A stretch of DNA of 64,000 nt from Aureimonas psammosilenae (GTDB taxonomy: Bacteria; Pseudomonadota; Alphaproteobacteria; Rhizobiales; Rhizobiaceae): the NCBI RefSeq assembly GCF_009176975.1, contig NZ_WEZG01000002.1, positions 521,934 to 585,933 on the forward strand, written 5' to 3'. Each line of letters begins with the position of its first letter. Within the stretch, counting starts at the first letter, position 1. A model generated the notes under the pieces. It worked only from the letters and a program-made list of their open reading frames with translations, was not told where the DNA came from and did not search any database. Of this stretch, positions 36,526 to 45,906 are shown piece by piece. The translations under genes and the position numbers were made by a program.

Positions 36526-36969
36526 GTGATCGACGATATCTATAATGCCGAGATCCTGCGGCACGCCGGCAATATCACCCGTATCGGCCGGCTGGAAACG
36601 CCTGATGCGACGGCAACGGCCCATTCCAAGCTCTGCGGTTCCATGGTCACCGTTGATCTGACGGTGACGGATGGCGCCGTGTCGGATTTCGCGCATGAGG
36701 TGCGGGCCTGCGCTCTCGGTCAGGCGTCTTCCGCCATCATGGCGGAGGCGATCATCGGCTCCACACCGGCGGACTTGCGCGAGTTGCGGCGGACCATGCT
36801 GGCGATGTTGAAGGAGAGCGGAGCGCCTCCCGCCGGCCGCTTCGCCGACTTGCGCTATCTCGAGCCGGTGCGCGACTACAAGGCCCGCCACGCTTCCACG
36901 ATGCTGACCTTCGACGCGGTGGTTTCGGCATTGGACCAGATCGAAGCGCGAAGCGTGGAAGCGGCGTGA
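36526..36969 (+). CDS. Iron-sulfur cluster assembly scaffold protein (IscU/NifU-N type)
   Basis: This 147-residue protein has the IscU-like scaffold fold with Cys37 (HSKLCGSMVTVDL) and Cys62 (EVRACALGQASSA). The position of the third conserved cysteine, normally in an H-C-S context, reads KARHASTML, so it is an alanine. This may weaken classical cluster assembly or mark a subfamily that uses another ligand. The GTG 36526 start fits the family N-terminus (IDDIYNAEIL). It is divergent from folE and followed by a toxin-antitoxin pair. Confidence 0.85.
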   Translation: MIDDIYNAEILRHAGNITRIGRLETPDATATAHSKLCGSMVTVDLTVTDGAVSDFAHEVRACALGQASSAIMAEAIIGSTPADLRELRRTMLAMLKESGAPPAGRFADLRYLEPVRDYKARHASTMLTFDAVVSALDQIEARSVEAA

Positions 36970-36976
36970 GGTTTCG

Positions 36977-37267
36977 ATGCGACCGTCGGAAGCGTTGAGC
37001 AAGAATCGCGAAGAAGTGCTGGGTATTCTCGCCCGCTTCGACGTCGCACGCCCAATGGTTTTCGGATCGGTTGCTCGTGGCGACGATCGAGAAGGAAGCG
37101 ATCTCGATATCGTTCTCGAACTGTCCGATGGGGCAACATATTACGATGTGTTTCGCATCGAGGATGAACTCTCCGATGTTCTGGGAGTTCGCGTCGATGT
37201 GCACACATACGGCCGGCCATCCTCGGAATTTCTGTCTCGAATATCCGAAGACCTGAAGAGCATCTGA
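36977..37267 (+). CDS. MntA-type nucleotidyltransferase antitoxin (MNT domain)
   Basis: This 96-residue minimal nucleotidyltransferase has the family motif GS-x10-DxD: VFGSVARGDDREGSDLDIVLEL near residue 29. In the characterised HepT-MntA system, MntA inactivates the HEPN toxin by adding AMP to a tyrosine. Here a HEPN gene follows with a 1-base overlap (TGATG), typical of a two-gene toxin-antitoxin operon. The gene starts 7 bases after the Fe-S scaffold stop. Base composition is slightly less GC-rich than the neighbours, consistent with a mobile accessory module. Confidence 0.87.
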   Translation: MRPSEALSKNREEVLGILARFDVARPMVFGSVARGDDREGSDLDIVLELSDGATYYDVFRIEDELSDVLGVRVDVHTYGRPSSEFLSRISEDLKSI

Positions 37268-37629
37268 TGGTTCGCAGTGGACGCGACCTCCGAAATCTGC
37301 TCACCGATCTGCTTTCTTGGGGGCGGGAGACCGCGCGGTTCGTCGAGGGGCATGATGCCGAATGGCTCCTGTCGAGCCGTAGGGACGAACTGGCTTTGAC
37401 CAGGCTGATCGAAGTCGTCGGCGAGATAGCCGGTAGCATTCTGCGCCTTCACCCGGATTGGTGCGCGAACGAGGATATCGAAGACCTCACCATGGCCTAT
37501 CGCATGCGCAACAAGCTGGCGCATGGCTACGAGGACATTCGCCCGGATCTCCTTTTCGATGTCGCCGATCGACACATTCGGATGCTGAACGCGAAAGTCG
37601 AGGTCTGGCTGGACGCGCTTGGTGCGTAA
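37267..37629 (+). CDS. HepT-like HEPN-domain ribonuclease toxin (DUF86)
   Basis: This is a 120-residue all-helical HEPN protein. The catalytic RX4HXY motif is intact: Arg81, His86 and Tyr88 in MRNKLAHGYED. In known pairs the tyrosine is the residue modified by MntA. The gene overlaps mntA by one base. Probable function: RNA cleavage that halts growth or blocks phage when the antitoxin is lost, inferred from the family. The last 11 bases overlap the start of yidD. Confidence 0.88.
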   Translation: MVRSGRDLRNLLTDLLSWGRETARFVEGHDAEWLLSSRRDELALTRLIEVVGEIAGSILRLHPDWCANEDIEDLTMAYRMRNKLAHGYEDIRPDLLFDVADRHIRMLNAKVEVWLDALGA

Positions 37630-37909
37630 GTCTTCGCGCAACTACACCGGCCCTTGGCGCCGGACGCCCGGCCGCCTGTTCGGGCTCGGTTTCGTCCGCC
37701 TTTACCAACTGACTTTCTCGAGCTTCGTCGGCGGGAACTGCCGCCATATTCCGACCTGTTCGGAATATGCCTTTGAGGCCATCGCCCGCTACGGGTTACT
37801 TCGAGGCGGCTGGCTCGGCGCACGGCGCGTCGCGCGCTGCGGGCCGTTCGGGCGCGCCGGTCTCGATCCTGTTCCGGACCTCGATGGGCAAAAACCCCAC
37901 CGGCACTGA
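37619..37909 (+). CDS. yidD: Membrane protein insertion efficiency factor YidD
   Basis: This small protein of about 95 residues fits the YidD/UPF0161 family: LGFVRLYQLTFSSFVGGNCRHIPTCSEYAFEAIARYGLLRGGWLGARRVARCGPFGRAGLDPVP. The cysteines in C-R-x-x-PTCSEY and R-C-x-P are conserved. The start is TTG 37619 or GTG 37622, overlapping the HEPN stop. The overlap puts it in the toxin-antitoxin transcript, though functionally it belongs with membrane insertion (YidC). In relatives yidD follows the Fe-S scaffold gene, so the MNT-HEPN pair appears inserted between them. Confidence 0.9.
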   Translation: MVRKSSRNYTGPWRRTPGRLFGLGFVRLYQLTFSSFVGGNCRHIPTCSEYAFEAIARYGLLRGGWLGARRVARCGPFGRAGLDPVPDLDGQKPHRH

Positions 37910-38037
37910 CGGCGGAAAACGGGGTTGCCGTGCCGTTCCCCGATGCTAAAAGGCGCGCGGTTCTTTCGAGCCGTTCCAATCGATCCAAAAGGCTTACCCG
38001 CATCCGTAGGCGGGGGTGAGCGAAAAAGGACAAGATC

Positions 38038-40023
38038 ATGATCGACCTTCAGTTTCCCGATGGCTCCGTGCGCCAGTTCGAGGCGACCGTCACGGGTGCC
38101 GCCATCGCGACCGGCATTTCCAAGTCGCTCGCCAAGAAGGCCGTCGCCTATGCGCTGGACGGCGAGGTTCGCGACCTGTCCGACCCGATCGGCCACGGCG
38201 GCGCGATGGAAATCCTCACGCGCGACGATCCGCGCGCGCTCGAACTGATCCGGCACGACGCCGCCCATGTCATGGCCGAGGCGGTGCAGGAGCTTTGGCC
38301 GGATACGCAGGTCACGATCGGTCCGGTGATCGAGAACGGCTTCTATTACGACTTCGCACGCGACACGCCCTTCACTCTCGACGATCTGGCGACCATCGAG
38401 AAGAAGATGGTGGAGATCGTCCGCCGCAACGCGCCCTTCCGCAAGGATGTCTGGAGCCGCGACAAGGCCAAGCAAGTGTTCGCGGCCAAGGGCGAAACCT
38501 ACAAGGTTGAGCTGGTGGATGCGATCCCGGCCGATCAGGACGTGAAGATCTACAGCCAGGGCGACTGGTTCGACCTTTGCCGCGGGCCGCACATGGCCTC
38601 CACGGGACAGGTCGGCGAAGCGTTCAAGTTGATGAAGGTGGCGGGTGCCTATTGGCGCGGCGACTCCAACAACCCGATGCTGACGCGCATCTACGGCACG
38701 GCCTGGGCGACACCTGAGCAGCTCAAGACCTACCTCACCATGCTGGAAGAAGCGGAGAAGCGCGACCATCGCCGGCTCGGGCGCGAGATGGACCTGTTCC
38801 ACTTCCAGGAGGAAGGTCCGGGTGTCGTTTTCTGGCACCCGAAAGGCTGGTCGCTGTTCCAGGACCTCGTCGCCTATATGCGCCGCCGCCTGAAGGCGGA
38901 CTACGCGGAAGTCAACGCGCCGCAGGTGCTGGACAAGTCGCTTTGGGAAACCTCCGGCCACTGGGGCTGGTATCGCGAGAACATGTTCCAAGTGCAGTCG
39001 GCAGGCGACGAGGCGGAAGACAAGCGCATCTTCGCGCTGAAGCCCATGAACTGCCCCGGCCACGTGATGATCTTCAAGAACGGCCTGAAGTCCTATCGCG
39101 AACTCCCTATTCGATATGCGGAATTCGGCACGGTTCATCGTTATGAGCCGTCCGGCGCGATGCACGGGCTGATGCGGGTTCGCGGCTTCACGCAGGACGA
39201 CGCGCACATCTTCTGCACCGACGAGCAGATGGAAGCCGAGTGCCTGAAGATCAACGATCTGATCCTTTCGGTCTATCGCGACTTCGGCTTCGAGGAAATC
39301 GTGGTCAAGCTGTCCACGCGGCCCGAAAAGCGTGTCGGCACCGATGCGATGTGGGATCGCGCCGAGACGATCATGCGCCAAGTGCTCCAGACCATAGAGG
39401 CGCAGTCCGGCGGTCGCATCAAGACGGGCATCAACGAAGGCGAGGGCGCGTTTTACGGGCCGAAGTTCGAGTATACGTTGAAGGACGCGATCGGCCGCGA
39501 ATGGCAGTGCGGCACGACGCAGGTGGACTTCAACCTGCCGGAGCGCTTCGGCGCCTTCTATATCGACTCCAATTCCGACAAGGTGCCGCCGGTGATGATC
39601 CACCGCGCCATCTGCGGGTCGATGGAGCGTTTTCTCGGCATTCTGATCGAGAACTTCGCCGGTCATTTCCCGCTCTGGCTCGCCCCTCAGCAGGTCGTGG
39701 TGGCGACGATCACCTCGGAAGCGGACGCCTATGCAACGGAAGTCGTCGCACGCTTGAAGGCCCTCGGCCTTCGGGCGGAAGCCGACCTTCGCAACGAGAA
39801 GATCAACTACAAGGTCCGCGAGCATTCGCTGGCCAAGGTTCCGGTGATCCTCGTTTGCGGCAAGCGGGAAGCGGAGGAGCAGGGCGTCAACGTACGTCGT
39901 CTCGGCTCGCGCGATCAGGAGGCGATGAGCCTCGATGCCGCTCTGGCGCTTTTATCGGAAGAAGCCGTGCCGCCCGATCTGAAGCGCGAGCGGCCCGCGA
40001 CTTCCGGCGACGTGACGCAGTAG
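38038..40023 (+). CDS. thrS: Threonyl-tRNA synthetase
   Basis: This 661-residue class II aminoacyl-tRNA synthetase has the N-terminal TGS domain (residues 1-60), an editing domain with [11 protein letters not shown] near residue 78 and CRGPHM near 182, and the catalytic core from about 245. The zinc Cys lies in [11 protein letters not shown] near 338, motif 2 has [15 protein letters not shown], and motif 3 has [21 protein letters not shown]. The anticodon-binding domain is C-terminal. AAAGGACAAG precedes ATG 38038. The 128-base leader shows no obvious T-box. Confidence 0.97.
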   Translation: MIDLQFPDGSVRQFEATVTGAAIATGISKSLAKKAVAYALDGEVRDLSDPIGHGGAMEILTRDDPRALELIRHDAAHVMAEAVQELWPDTQVTIGPVIENGFYYDFARDTPFTLDDLATIEKKMVEIVRRNAPFRKDVWSRDKAKQVFAAKGETYKVELVDAIPADQDVKIYSQGDWFDLCRGPHMASTGQVGEAFKLMKVAGAYWRGDSNNPMLTRIYGTAWATPEQLKTYLTMLEEAEKRDHRRLGREMDLFHFQEEGPGVVFWHPKGWSLFQDLVAYMRRRLKADYAEVNAPQVLDKSLWETSGHWGWYRENMFQVQSAGDEAEDKRIFALKPMNCPGHVMIFKNGLKSYRELPIRYAEFGTVHRYEPSGAMHGLMRVRGFTQDDAHIFCTDEQMEAECLKINDLILSVYRDFGFEEIVVKLSTRPEKRVGTDAMWDRAETIMRQVLQTIEAQSGGRIKTGINEGEGAFYGPKFEYTLKDAIGREWQCGTTQVDFNLPERFGAFYIDSNSDKVPPVMIHRAICGSMERFLGILIENFAGHFPLWLAPQQVVVATITSEADAYATEVVARLKALGLRAEADLRNEKINYKVREHSLAKVPVILVCGKREAEEQGVNVRRLGSRDQEAMSLDAALALLSEEAVPPDLKRERPATSGDVTQ

Positions 40024-40025
40024 AA

Positions 40026-40062
40026 CGAAAAACGAGCGAGGGCCGGCTTTCGTCGGTCCTCG
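40026..40062 (-). terminator. Intrinsic terminator of the gene at 40064-41233 (minus strand)
   Basis: On the minus strand CGAGGACCG (40054-40062) pairs with CGGCCCTCG (40037-40045), one G-U pair, followed by CTCGTTTTTCG. It lies in the 40-base gap between convergent thrS and this gene. Confidence 0.65.
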
Positions 40063-40063
40063 A

Positions 40064-41233
40064 TCAGTCGCCGGAGCCTTCGACCGAGTCGGCCTGCGGC
40101 AGGATGTCGGTCGTCTTCAGCTCGACATCGACATTCGACCCGGCCGAAACCGTGAAATCGCGCTGGTAGGTCTTGTCGCGGTTCTTCGCCACGACGAGGT
40201 ATTCGCCTTCCGCCAGCACCATGGACGGGAAGGCGCTGACGCTTTCGCGGATCAATCCGCCATCGGCATCCATCACCTGCCACGCCGTATCGGCGATGGC
40301 CTCGCCGCCTGTTTCGCGCACGAGCTTCATGGTCAGTTCGGCGGCGCGGTGTTGGAGGGTGACATCCGTCACCTTGCCGGCGTCGACCTTCACTTCGCCG
40401 CCGACTTCGGCATTGTCGGAACCGTATTTCGAGACGATGCGGTAGCTGCCAGCATTGATCGGAACCACCGTTCCCGGCTCCACGTCCTCGGCGATCAGCC
40501 GTCGATCCCGCTCGTTGTCCTCGTCGGAATAGATATCGAAGGTCAGTTTGTCGGCGGGAATCGGATGGTCGCCCGCGACAACCGCGTTCATCTTCAATCC
40601 GCCGGCATGCAGAACGATCGAGTCGTGAAGCGGCGTCAGGCCGACATCGATCTTGCGCGTCACGCCGGCCCTGCCGAAGCCGACATGCATGAGATAAGGG
40701 CCGGGCGGCACGTCGAAATCCACCGCGCCTCCTTCGGCGGAAGCGACGAGCGGCAATTTGCCGTCAGGACCCACCGTCGGCGAGAACAGTCGCCAGACGA
40801 GACCGTTCGGCACTTCGGGCCCGCCATCCATCAACCTGGCGTCGAGATGCAGCGGTTTGGCGCGGGGGATCTGGATGTCGAGGCCCGGCAGCTTGGTGGG
40901 GGCATAAGCGGGCAGGGCCGGAAGCGACAGTTCCATGTCGTCGCCCGAACCCGGCTGGCGCGGCAGGGCGATCGGCTCCAGCCGCCGCATGGGCTCGGGA
41001 AGGTTCACGCCGATATCGCCCGGCGAAGCGGAGGGAATGCCGGACGGCGAGGCATAGGCTCCCGGCTCGCGCTCGGGGCCGCCACCGCCGCCGATACCAC
41101 GCGAGAAGAAACCACCGCCGCCGGGGCCTTCCTGCGCTCGGCCGGCGGCCACCGGGCCAAGAAGAAGCGCGGTTGCCAGGAAAGCGGGCGCGGCGACGGA
41201 AAGATCGCCGACTTTGAATAGAATGCGAGGCAT
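40064..41233 (-). CDS. Hypothetical exported protein with repeated beta-sandwich-like segments
   Basis: This protein of about 389 residues has a signal peptide (VAAPAFLATALLLGPVAAGRAQ). A Gly/Pro-rich stretch (residues 35-80) is followed by a strand-rich region. Sequences such as DVPPGPYLMHVGFGRAGVTRKIDV, INAGSYRIVSKYGSDNAEVGGEVKVDAGKVTDVTL and LAEGEYLVVAKNRDKTYQRDFTVSAGSNVDVEL look like repeated modules of a carboxypeptidase-regulatory or PEGA-like beta sandwich. No catalytic site is visible. ATG 41233 is chosen for the signal peptide. In-frame starts at 41266 and 41305 lie upstream. I do not recognise a specific family. Confidence 0.65.
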   Translation of the reverse strand: MPRILFKVGDLSVAAPAFLATALLLGPVAAGRAQEGPGGGGFFSRGIGGGGGPEREPGAYASPSGIPSASPGDIGVNLPEPMRRLEPIALPRQPGSGDDMELSLPALPAYAPTKLPGLDIQIPRAKPLHLDARLMDGGPEVPNGLVWRLFSPTVGPDGKLPLVASAEGGAVDFDVPPGPYLMHVGFGRAGVTRKIDVGLTPLHDSIVLHAGGLKMNAVVAGDHPIPADKLTFDIYSDEDNERDRRLIAEDVEPGTVVPINAGSYRIVSKYGSDNAEVGGEVKVDAGKVTDVTLQHRAAELTMKLVRETGGEAIADTAWQVMDADGGLIRESVSAFPSMVLAEGEYLVVAKNRDKTYQRDFTVSAGSNVDVELKTTDILPQADSVEGSGD

Positions 41234-41387
41234 CGGCACGTTTGGAGTACGGATCGGCGCGGACATCAAGCGCCAAGTGCATTCACGACACCGTCTTTGT
41301 GTCATTCCTTCGTTGATGCGTTCGCAGCCATTGGATTTCCGCCCCGCTGTGGCTAGCTGACATCGCGACCCATATGGAATCGAGTTC

Positions 41388-41969
41388 TTGACCGAAATCG
41401 CCGACTATCTCGCCACGCGTCGATCGATCGCCATCCCTGCCTTGGAGCAGCCCGCGCCCGAAGGGGATATGCTGCAGCGGCTCGTCACCATCGCCGCCCG
41501 GGTTCCCGACCACGGCAAGCTCGCGCCCTGGCGCTTCATTCTTTACCGCGGCCAAACGGCGGCGGAACTCGGCAATGCGCTGCGGCAACTCGTCGAAGCG
41601 CGCGAGGGCCCACTCGGCGAAGCGCGCGCTGCGATGGAAGAAGCGCGGCTGTCGCGGTCCCCGCTGGTGATCGGCGTCGTGTCACGCGCCAAGCCGCATG
41701 TGAAGATTCCCGAGTGGGAGCAGGTCCTGTCGGCGGGCGCCGCGGCGATGAACCTCGTCCATGCCGCCCATTCGCTCGGCTTCGGTGCCAACTGGGTGAC
41801 GGAATGGATCGCCTACGACGACGAGGCCAAGGCAATTCTCGGCATTCAGCCGGACGAAAAGGTCGTCGGCTTCATCCATGTCGGCACCTATCGCGGCGGG
41901 CCGCCGGCAGACCGCGTGCGCCCCGAACTTGCCGATATCCTGACCGAAGCCACAGTGCCGAACGCCTGA
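41388..41969 (+). CDS. Nitroreductase family protein (YdjA-like)
   Basis: This 193-residue FMN-dependent oxidoreductase resembles the short YdjA-type nitroreductases. It begins with a LATRRSI flavin-binding arm and contains VPDHGKLAPWRFILY (FMN contact), EQVLSAGAAAMNLVHAAHSLGFGANWVTEW, and KVVGFIHVGTY near the C-terminus. The start is TTG 41388. It overlaps the next gene by one base (TGATG), so the two flavoprotein genes form an operon. The substrate is unknown. Confidence 0.87.
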   Translation: MTEIADYLATRRSIAIPALEQPAPEGDMLQRLVTIAARVPDHGKLAPWRFILYRGQTAAELGNALRQLVEAREGPLGEARAAMEEARLSRSPLVIGVVSRAKPHVKIPEWEQVLSAGAAAMNLVHAAHSLGFGANWVTEWIAYDDEAKAILGIQPDEKVVGFIHVGTYRGGPPADRVRPELADILTEATVPNA

Positions 41970-42601
41970 TGTTCTATACCACCGATACCAACCATCACGG
42001 CCTGCCGCACGACCCGTTCAAGGCCATCGTCACGCCGCGCCCCATCGGCTGGATCTCGACGCGAAGCCGCGACGGATCGGTCAACCTCGCGCCCTACAGC
42101 TTCTTCAACGCCATCGCCGACAACCCGAAGCTCGTCCTTTTCTCGTCATCCGGCATGAAGGATAGTGCCTCCTTCGCCATCGAAAGCGGAGAGTTCGTCG
42201 CCAATCTCGCGACGGACGCGCTGGCCGAAGCCGTCAACCGCACATCCGCGCCGGCGCCTCGAGGGACGAGCGAGTTCGCTATTGCGGGACTGACCGAAGC
42301 GCCCTGCCATCTCGTCGCCGCGCCGCGCATCCTTGAGAGCCCGGCGGCGCTGGAATGCAAGGTCGTCGGCCACTTCACGCCGAACGGCATCGACGGCCGG
42401 CCGGCGGATGCGGTGGTGGTCATCGGCCAGGTGGTCGGCATCCACATTTCCGAGGCCATTCTTCGCGATGGCCTCGTCGATATGGAACTCGCCCGGCCGC
42501 TGTCACGCCTCGGCTACCTCGATTATGCGGTCACGAGCGACGTGTTTGCCATGCGGCGGCCCCGGCAGGCGGATGGCGGCGATGCTCCGCCACGAGGTTA
42601 A
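41969..42601 (+). CDS. Flavin reductase-like FMN-binding protein
   Basis: This 210-residue protein is of the flavin reductase/FMN-binding split-barrel family. The N-terminal segment DPFKAIVTPRPIGWISTRSRDGSVNLAPYSFFNAIADNPKLVLFSS is characteristic of the subfamily often annotated as flavin reductase family protein. It is translationally coupled to the nitroreductase upstream. The partner enzyme is not evident. Confidence 0.88.
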   Translation: MFYTTDTNHHGLPHDPFKAIVTPRPIGWISTRSRDGSVNLAPYSFFNAIADNPKLVLFSSSGMKDSASFAIESGEFVANLATDALAEAVNRTSAPAPRGTSEFAIAGLTEAPCHLVAAPRILESPAALECKVVGHFTPNGIDGRPADAVVVIGQVVGIHISEAILRDGLVDMELARPLSRLGYLDYAVTSDVFAMRRPRQADGGDAPPRG

Positions 42602-42690
42602 CCACTCCCGAAGAAACGTCGTAAACGATCGTTAACCTGTCGCCTCGATACTCAGGCCGTATCAGTCTTTGTCGCGGTCTTCGATTCGGC

Positions 42691-43824
42691 ATGAACCTCC
42701 AGCGATTCGTGAACTGGTGCGAAACGGCGAACAGCCGGGAGCGCATCGAAGGCTTCGCCGCCATCGCCCACGCCTTGCTGGATGGGTCGGTGCCTTCGTT
42801 GGAAAGGGAGGCCGCCGAAACGGCCTTGGCGGTGGCTCTCGACGACCCTTCGCCGAAGGTTCGCGCTTCGCTCGCCGCAATCATCGGGCTGCACGAACGC
42901 GCCCCCGCAGCGCTGGTGCGCGGTTTTCTGCAGGATTGCGAGGAGATCGCGGTGCTGGTGGCCGCGTCGCCCGTGCTCGACGCCGACGACTTGCTGGATG
43001 CTCCCGCGTTGAATCGTGACAGGGTGCATGCGGCGATCGCGGCTCGGGTCGATCTTCCCGGCGCGGTTGTCGCGGCCATTGCGGTCGAAGGGTCGGCCAA
43101 GGTGGTGACGGCGCTCCTGGGCAACCCGCATGCCGACATTTCCCAGGGCGTGCTGCGTCTCCTCGCCGAGCGCCATGGCGGGGATGCCGGCGTTCGCGCT
43201 CTTCTCGTTTCCCGCCCGCTGCCGCCCGACATTCGCCAAACGCTGATTCTGGAAACAGGCCGAAGCCTGCAGGAAAGCGATCTCGTGAGGGCCGTGCTCG
43301 GCTCAAATTCCCGGAACGTCGTTTTCGAAGCTTGCGAGCGCGCGACGGGCGGCCTTGCGGAAAACACGTCGCCTCGCGAGGTGCCGGTGCTTGTCGAACA
43401 TCTGCGCGGCAGCGGGCAACTTTCCGTCGCCTTTCTCCTGCGCGCCGCGTGTCTCGGCAATATCGACCTTCTGGCCGCGTCGCTGACGGCTTTGTCCCGC
43501 CTTTCCGAGCGCCGCGTGCGGGCGGTGCTGGTAGAATGCCGGGATGCGCCTTTCCGGACACTCGGTCTTCATTGCGGTCTGAGCGCTTCGGAAAGCGAAC
43601 TCATCCGCGTCGCGACCATGTGCTGGAAGGACATCGCCATGGGGCGGATGGACCTCAAGGGCGGGGAAGCGGCCGAAAGCGTGCTTCGTCGCGTCGCGCA
43701 GACCTTCGGGGAGCGCATGAAGGGGCCTGAGGACCGCGAGGCCTTCGCGCTTCTGCGGCGGCTTCAGCGCGAGAATGCGCGGGACGTCATGCGCCGGCGC
43801 ACGGAGCGCCTGCTCGCCGCGTGA
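42691..43824 (+). CDS. DUF2336 domain protein
   Basis: This 377-residue helical protein has HEAT-like character (repeated pairs such as ETALAVALDDPSPKVRASLAAIIG and VVAAIAVEGSAKVVTALLGNPHADIS) and fits the DUF2336 family of alphaproteobacteria. Function is unclear. Two TTAACC half-sites at about 42599 and 42630 lie upstream and could be CtrA contacts, but the spacing is not canonical. No signal peptide or membrane segment is present. Confidence 0.75.
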   Translation: MNLQRFVNWCETANSRERIEGFAAIAHALLDGSVPSLEREAAETALAVALDDPSPKVRASLAAIIGLHERAPAALVRGFLQDCEEIAVLVAASPVLDADDLLDAPALNRDRVHAAIAARVDLPGAVVAAIAVEGSAKVVTALLGNPHADISQGVLRLLAERHGGDAGVRALLVSRPLPPDIRQTLILETGRSLQESDLVRAVLGSNSRNVVFEACERATGGLAENTSPREVPVLVEHLRGSGQLSVAFLLRAACLGNIDLLAASLTALSRLSERRVRAVLVECRDAPFRTLGLHCGLSASESELIRVATMCWKDIAMGRMDLKGGEAAESVLRRVAQTFGERMKGPEDREAFALLRRLQRENARDVMRRRTERLLAA

Positions 43825-43830
43825 TCCGCC

Positions 43831-44604
43831 TTAGAACTTGAACTGTTCGGCGATGATCCGCTCGTCCCAGGAATGTCCCCGGTCGAAGAGGAGTTGAACG
43901 GAAAGCGTGGTTGATTCCTTCACGCAGATCCGGCTGACCGATTTGACCTCCAGATGATCGGCCACCGCGTTCACCGGACGCTTGTCGATCTCCAGCGTTT
44001 CGATCTCGACGGTCTGCCGGCTGGACAGGAGAGCCCCGTGCCAGCGGCGCGGCCGAAACGCGCTGACCGGCGTCAGCGCGAGGAGCGGCGCATCCATCGG
44101 GATGATCGGCCCCTGCGCCGAAAGATTATAGGCGGTCGAGCCGGTCGGCGTCGCCACCATCACGCCGTCGCAGACGAGTTCTTCCAGCCGTACCTGACCG
44201 TCGATCAGAATGCGCAGGCGCGCCGCCTGATAGGACTGGCGGAACAGCGACACCTCGTTGATAGCCGGGGCGTGGTGCTCGCGCCCGTCGCGGTCCACCG
44301 CCAGCATCTCCAAGGGCCGGATGGAATGCGAGACCGCCGCGTCGAGGCGCCGGGGCAGATCGTCCTCGTGAAACTCGTTCATCAGGAAACCGACGGTGCC
44401 CTGGTTCATCCCGTAGATCGGGACGCCGGTATCCATGAAGCGATGCAAGGTCTGGAGCATGAAGCCGTCGCCGCCCAGCGCTACCACGACATCGGCCTTG
44501 TCGGGCTCGACATTGCCGTAAAGGGCGACGAGGCGCTGGCGCGCTTCCCGCGCGGCGGCGGCATCGCTGGCCACGAAGCAGATGGACGACAGGGAACGCT
44601 GCAT
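43831..44604 (-). CDS. nadK: NAD kinase
   Basis: This 257-residue enzyme phosphorylates NAD to NADP. The GGDG motif lies in VVVALGGDGFMLQTLHRF near residue 40, followed by YGMNQGTVGFLMNE, the NE motif in APAINEVSLFR near 115, and CDGVMVATPTGSTAYNLSAQGPI near 145. The ATG at 44604 is chosen by family length. The long in-frame extension to 44841 has no support. It converges on the DUF2336 gene. Confidence 0.95.
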   Translation of the reverse strand: MQRSLSSICFVASDAAAAREARQRLVALYGNVEPDKADVVVALGGDGFMLQTLHRFMDTGVPIYGMNQGTVGFLMNEFHEDDLPRRLDAAVSHSIRPLEMLAVDRDGREHHAPAINEVSLFRQSYQAARLRILIDGQVRLEELVCDGVMVATPTGSTAYNLSAQGPIIPMDAPLLALTPVSAFRPRRWHGALLSSRQTVEIETLEIDKRPVNAVADHLEVKSVSRICVKESTTLSVQLLFDRGHSWDERIIAEQFKF

Positions 44605-44794
44605 CGGCTCCGGTAAGGCATCGCCCGGGCTTTGAAACGGCGGGCAGGGTGGTCGGTGCCGGCTTCGAGGCCGGGACGGAATCGGTTCCCGCCCCTTCGA
44701 CGCAGCCGCTCTAGAAACGAGGGCTAACATGCCACCCCTTGGCAGGCAATGAAGCGGAAGCACTGGATGGGCAGCCCTTCCGCATGCAGGGCGA

Positions 44795-45877
44795 TCAGGC
44801 GGGAATCTGATCGGCGCGTTGCGGTTCCTGGCTTTCCACACCGTTTGCCCGGTGGCGAAATGCCGACAGGGCTTCGTAGACTTTGAGCCTTGCGCGCATC
44901 ACCGAGCCGAGCGGTCGATGGGCGGATAGAGAGTGCGCCGGCCGGAACGACATGACTTCATCGAAGTAGCGTTGCCGTTCCGCGCTATAGGCGTTCTGCG
45001 CCGGGATGCGGATGGTCGCCACGGTGCGGAACGGCGTTTCGTCCGTCGACCATTCCACGGAAGCGTCCTCGATCGGCTGCGTTTCGGCATCCGTCCAAAG
45101 CTGGGCGCGCAGTTCGAAGACGGTCTCGTTCGCGGCGAAGAAGTCCACCGTCGCGTGGCGGAAGGCGTCGGGATCGTCGCTCGTGTCGATGGTGACGTCC
45201 TGAAGCGCATCCTGCGCCGGGCTTGCCGGAAAGGCCGCGATCTTGGCGACATAGGCACCGTAGCGCAGCGGGGCTTGACTGAAATAGGGTTCGGACAGGG
45301 GGTGGCTGAACGGGTGGCCGAAGAAGTCGGCCTTCGGGCTCTCCGTGCCGAGGGCCTTCAACGCGCGGTTGGCGTTCCGGGCGAGCGACGACACGGCGTT
45401 TTTCACGCCTTCGGGCAGCGATGTCCCGGCTTCGAGTTGCTTCTCGTCGCGAAGGAATCCCTGCGCCGTCCCGGACGGAAAGGTCGGGCCGCTCGCCAGG
45501 ACGATGTCCTGCGTGTCGCCATGATGCGCCCCGAGCTTTTCCCCGGCCACACCGAAGACCTTGATGGCCATGCCGCGATGGGTCGAAACGCTGTCGGAAA
45601 GCGTTTCGCCCGGCCCCTGCGCGAAGCGGATCGCGACAGGGTAGGTTTGGGCATGTTCGAAGAGCCCTTGCGCGAGTTCCGGCGGAAGGTCCGGGTGAAC
45701 CAGCAGTTCCCCGACGACGAGGCCCGAACTCTTCGCGTGGGAAGCCCGCACGGCGTGATGCTCGCGCTCGGCGACCTTTTCCGATTGATGCGTCATCGCG
45801 CGGACGATGCCGTCGATGGCCTCCGCTTCGTCGGGTTTGGGCGTTTCGACGTCCGGTCGATAGGGCAAGTAGCTCAT
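44795..45877 (-). CDS. Catalase-family (SrpA-like) heme protein
   Basis: This 360-residue protein belongs to the small catalase-related group. It retains catalase-like parts: AQTYPVAIRFAQGPGE, VSTHRGMAIKVFGVAGEKL and DTQDIVLASGPTFPSG. The C-terminal half is shorter and more diverged than in true catalases. Whether it has peroxidase or catalase activity is uncertain. It lies 29 bases after a ferritin-like gene on the same strand, so the two form an operon, within a group of probable stress-response genes. Confidence 0.8.
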   Translation of the reverse strand: MSYLPYRPDVETPKPDEAEAIDGIVRAMTHQSEKVAEREHHAVRASHAKSSGLVVGELLVHPDLPPELAQGLFEHAQTYPVAIRFAQGPGETLSDSVSTHRGMAIKVFGVAGEKLGAHHGDTQDIVLASGPTFPSGTAQGFLRDEKQLEAGTSLPEGVKNAVSSLARNANRALKALGTESPKADFFGHPFSHPLSEPYFSQAPLRYGAYVAKIAAFPASPAQDALQDVTIDTSDDPDAFRHATVDFFAANETVFELRAQLWTDAETQPIEDASVEWSTDETPFRTVATIRIPAQNAYSAERQRYFDEVMSFRPAHSLSAHRPLGSVMRARLKVYEALSAFRHRANGVESQEPQRADQIPA

Positions 45878-45906
45878 GAGCCGATCACTCTTTGAAAATC
45901 TCTTCG

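Noticed and set aside
42599..42640. Two TTAACC motifs upstream of the DUF2336 gene as a CtrA site
   Set aside because: Spacing and orientation do not match TTAA-N7-TTAA; mentioned only as half-sites.
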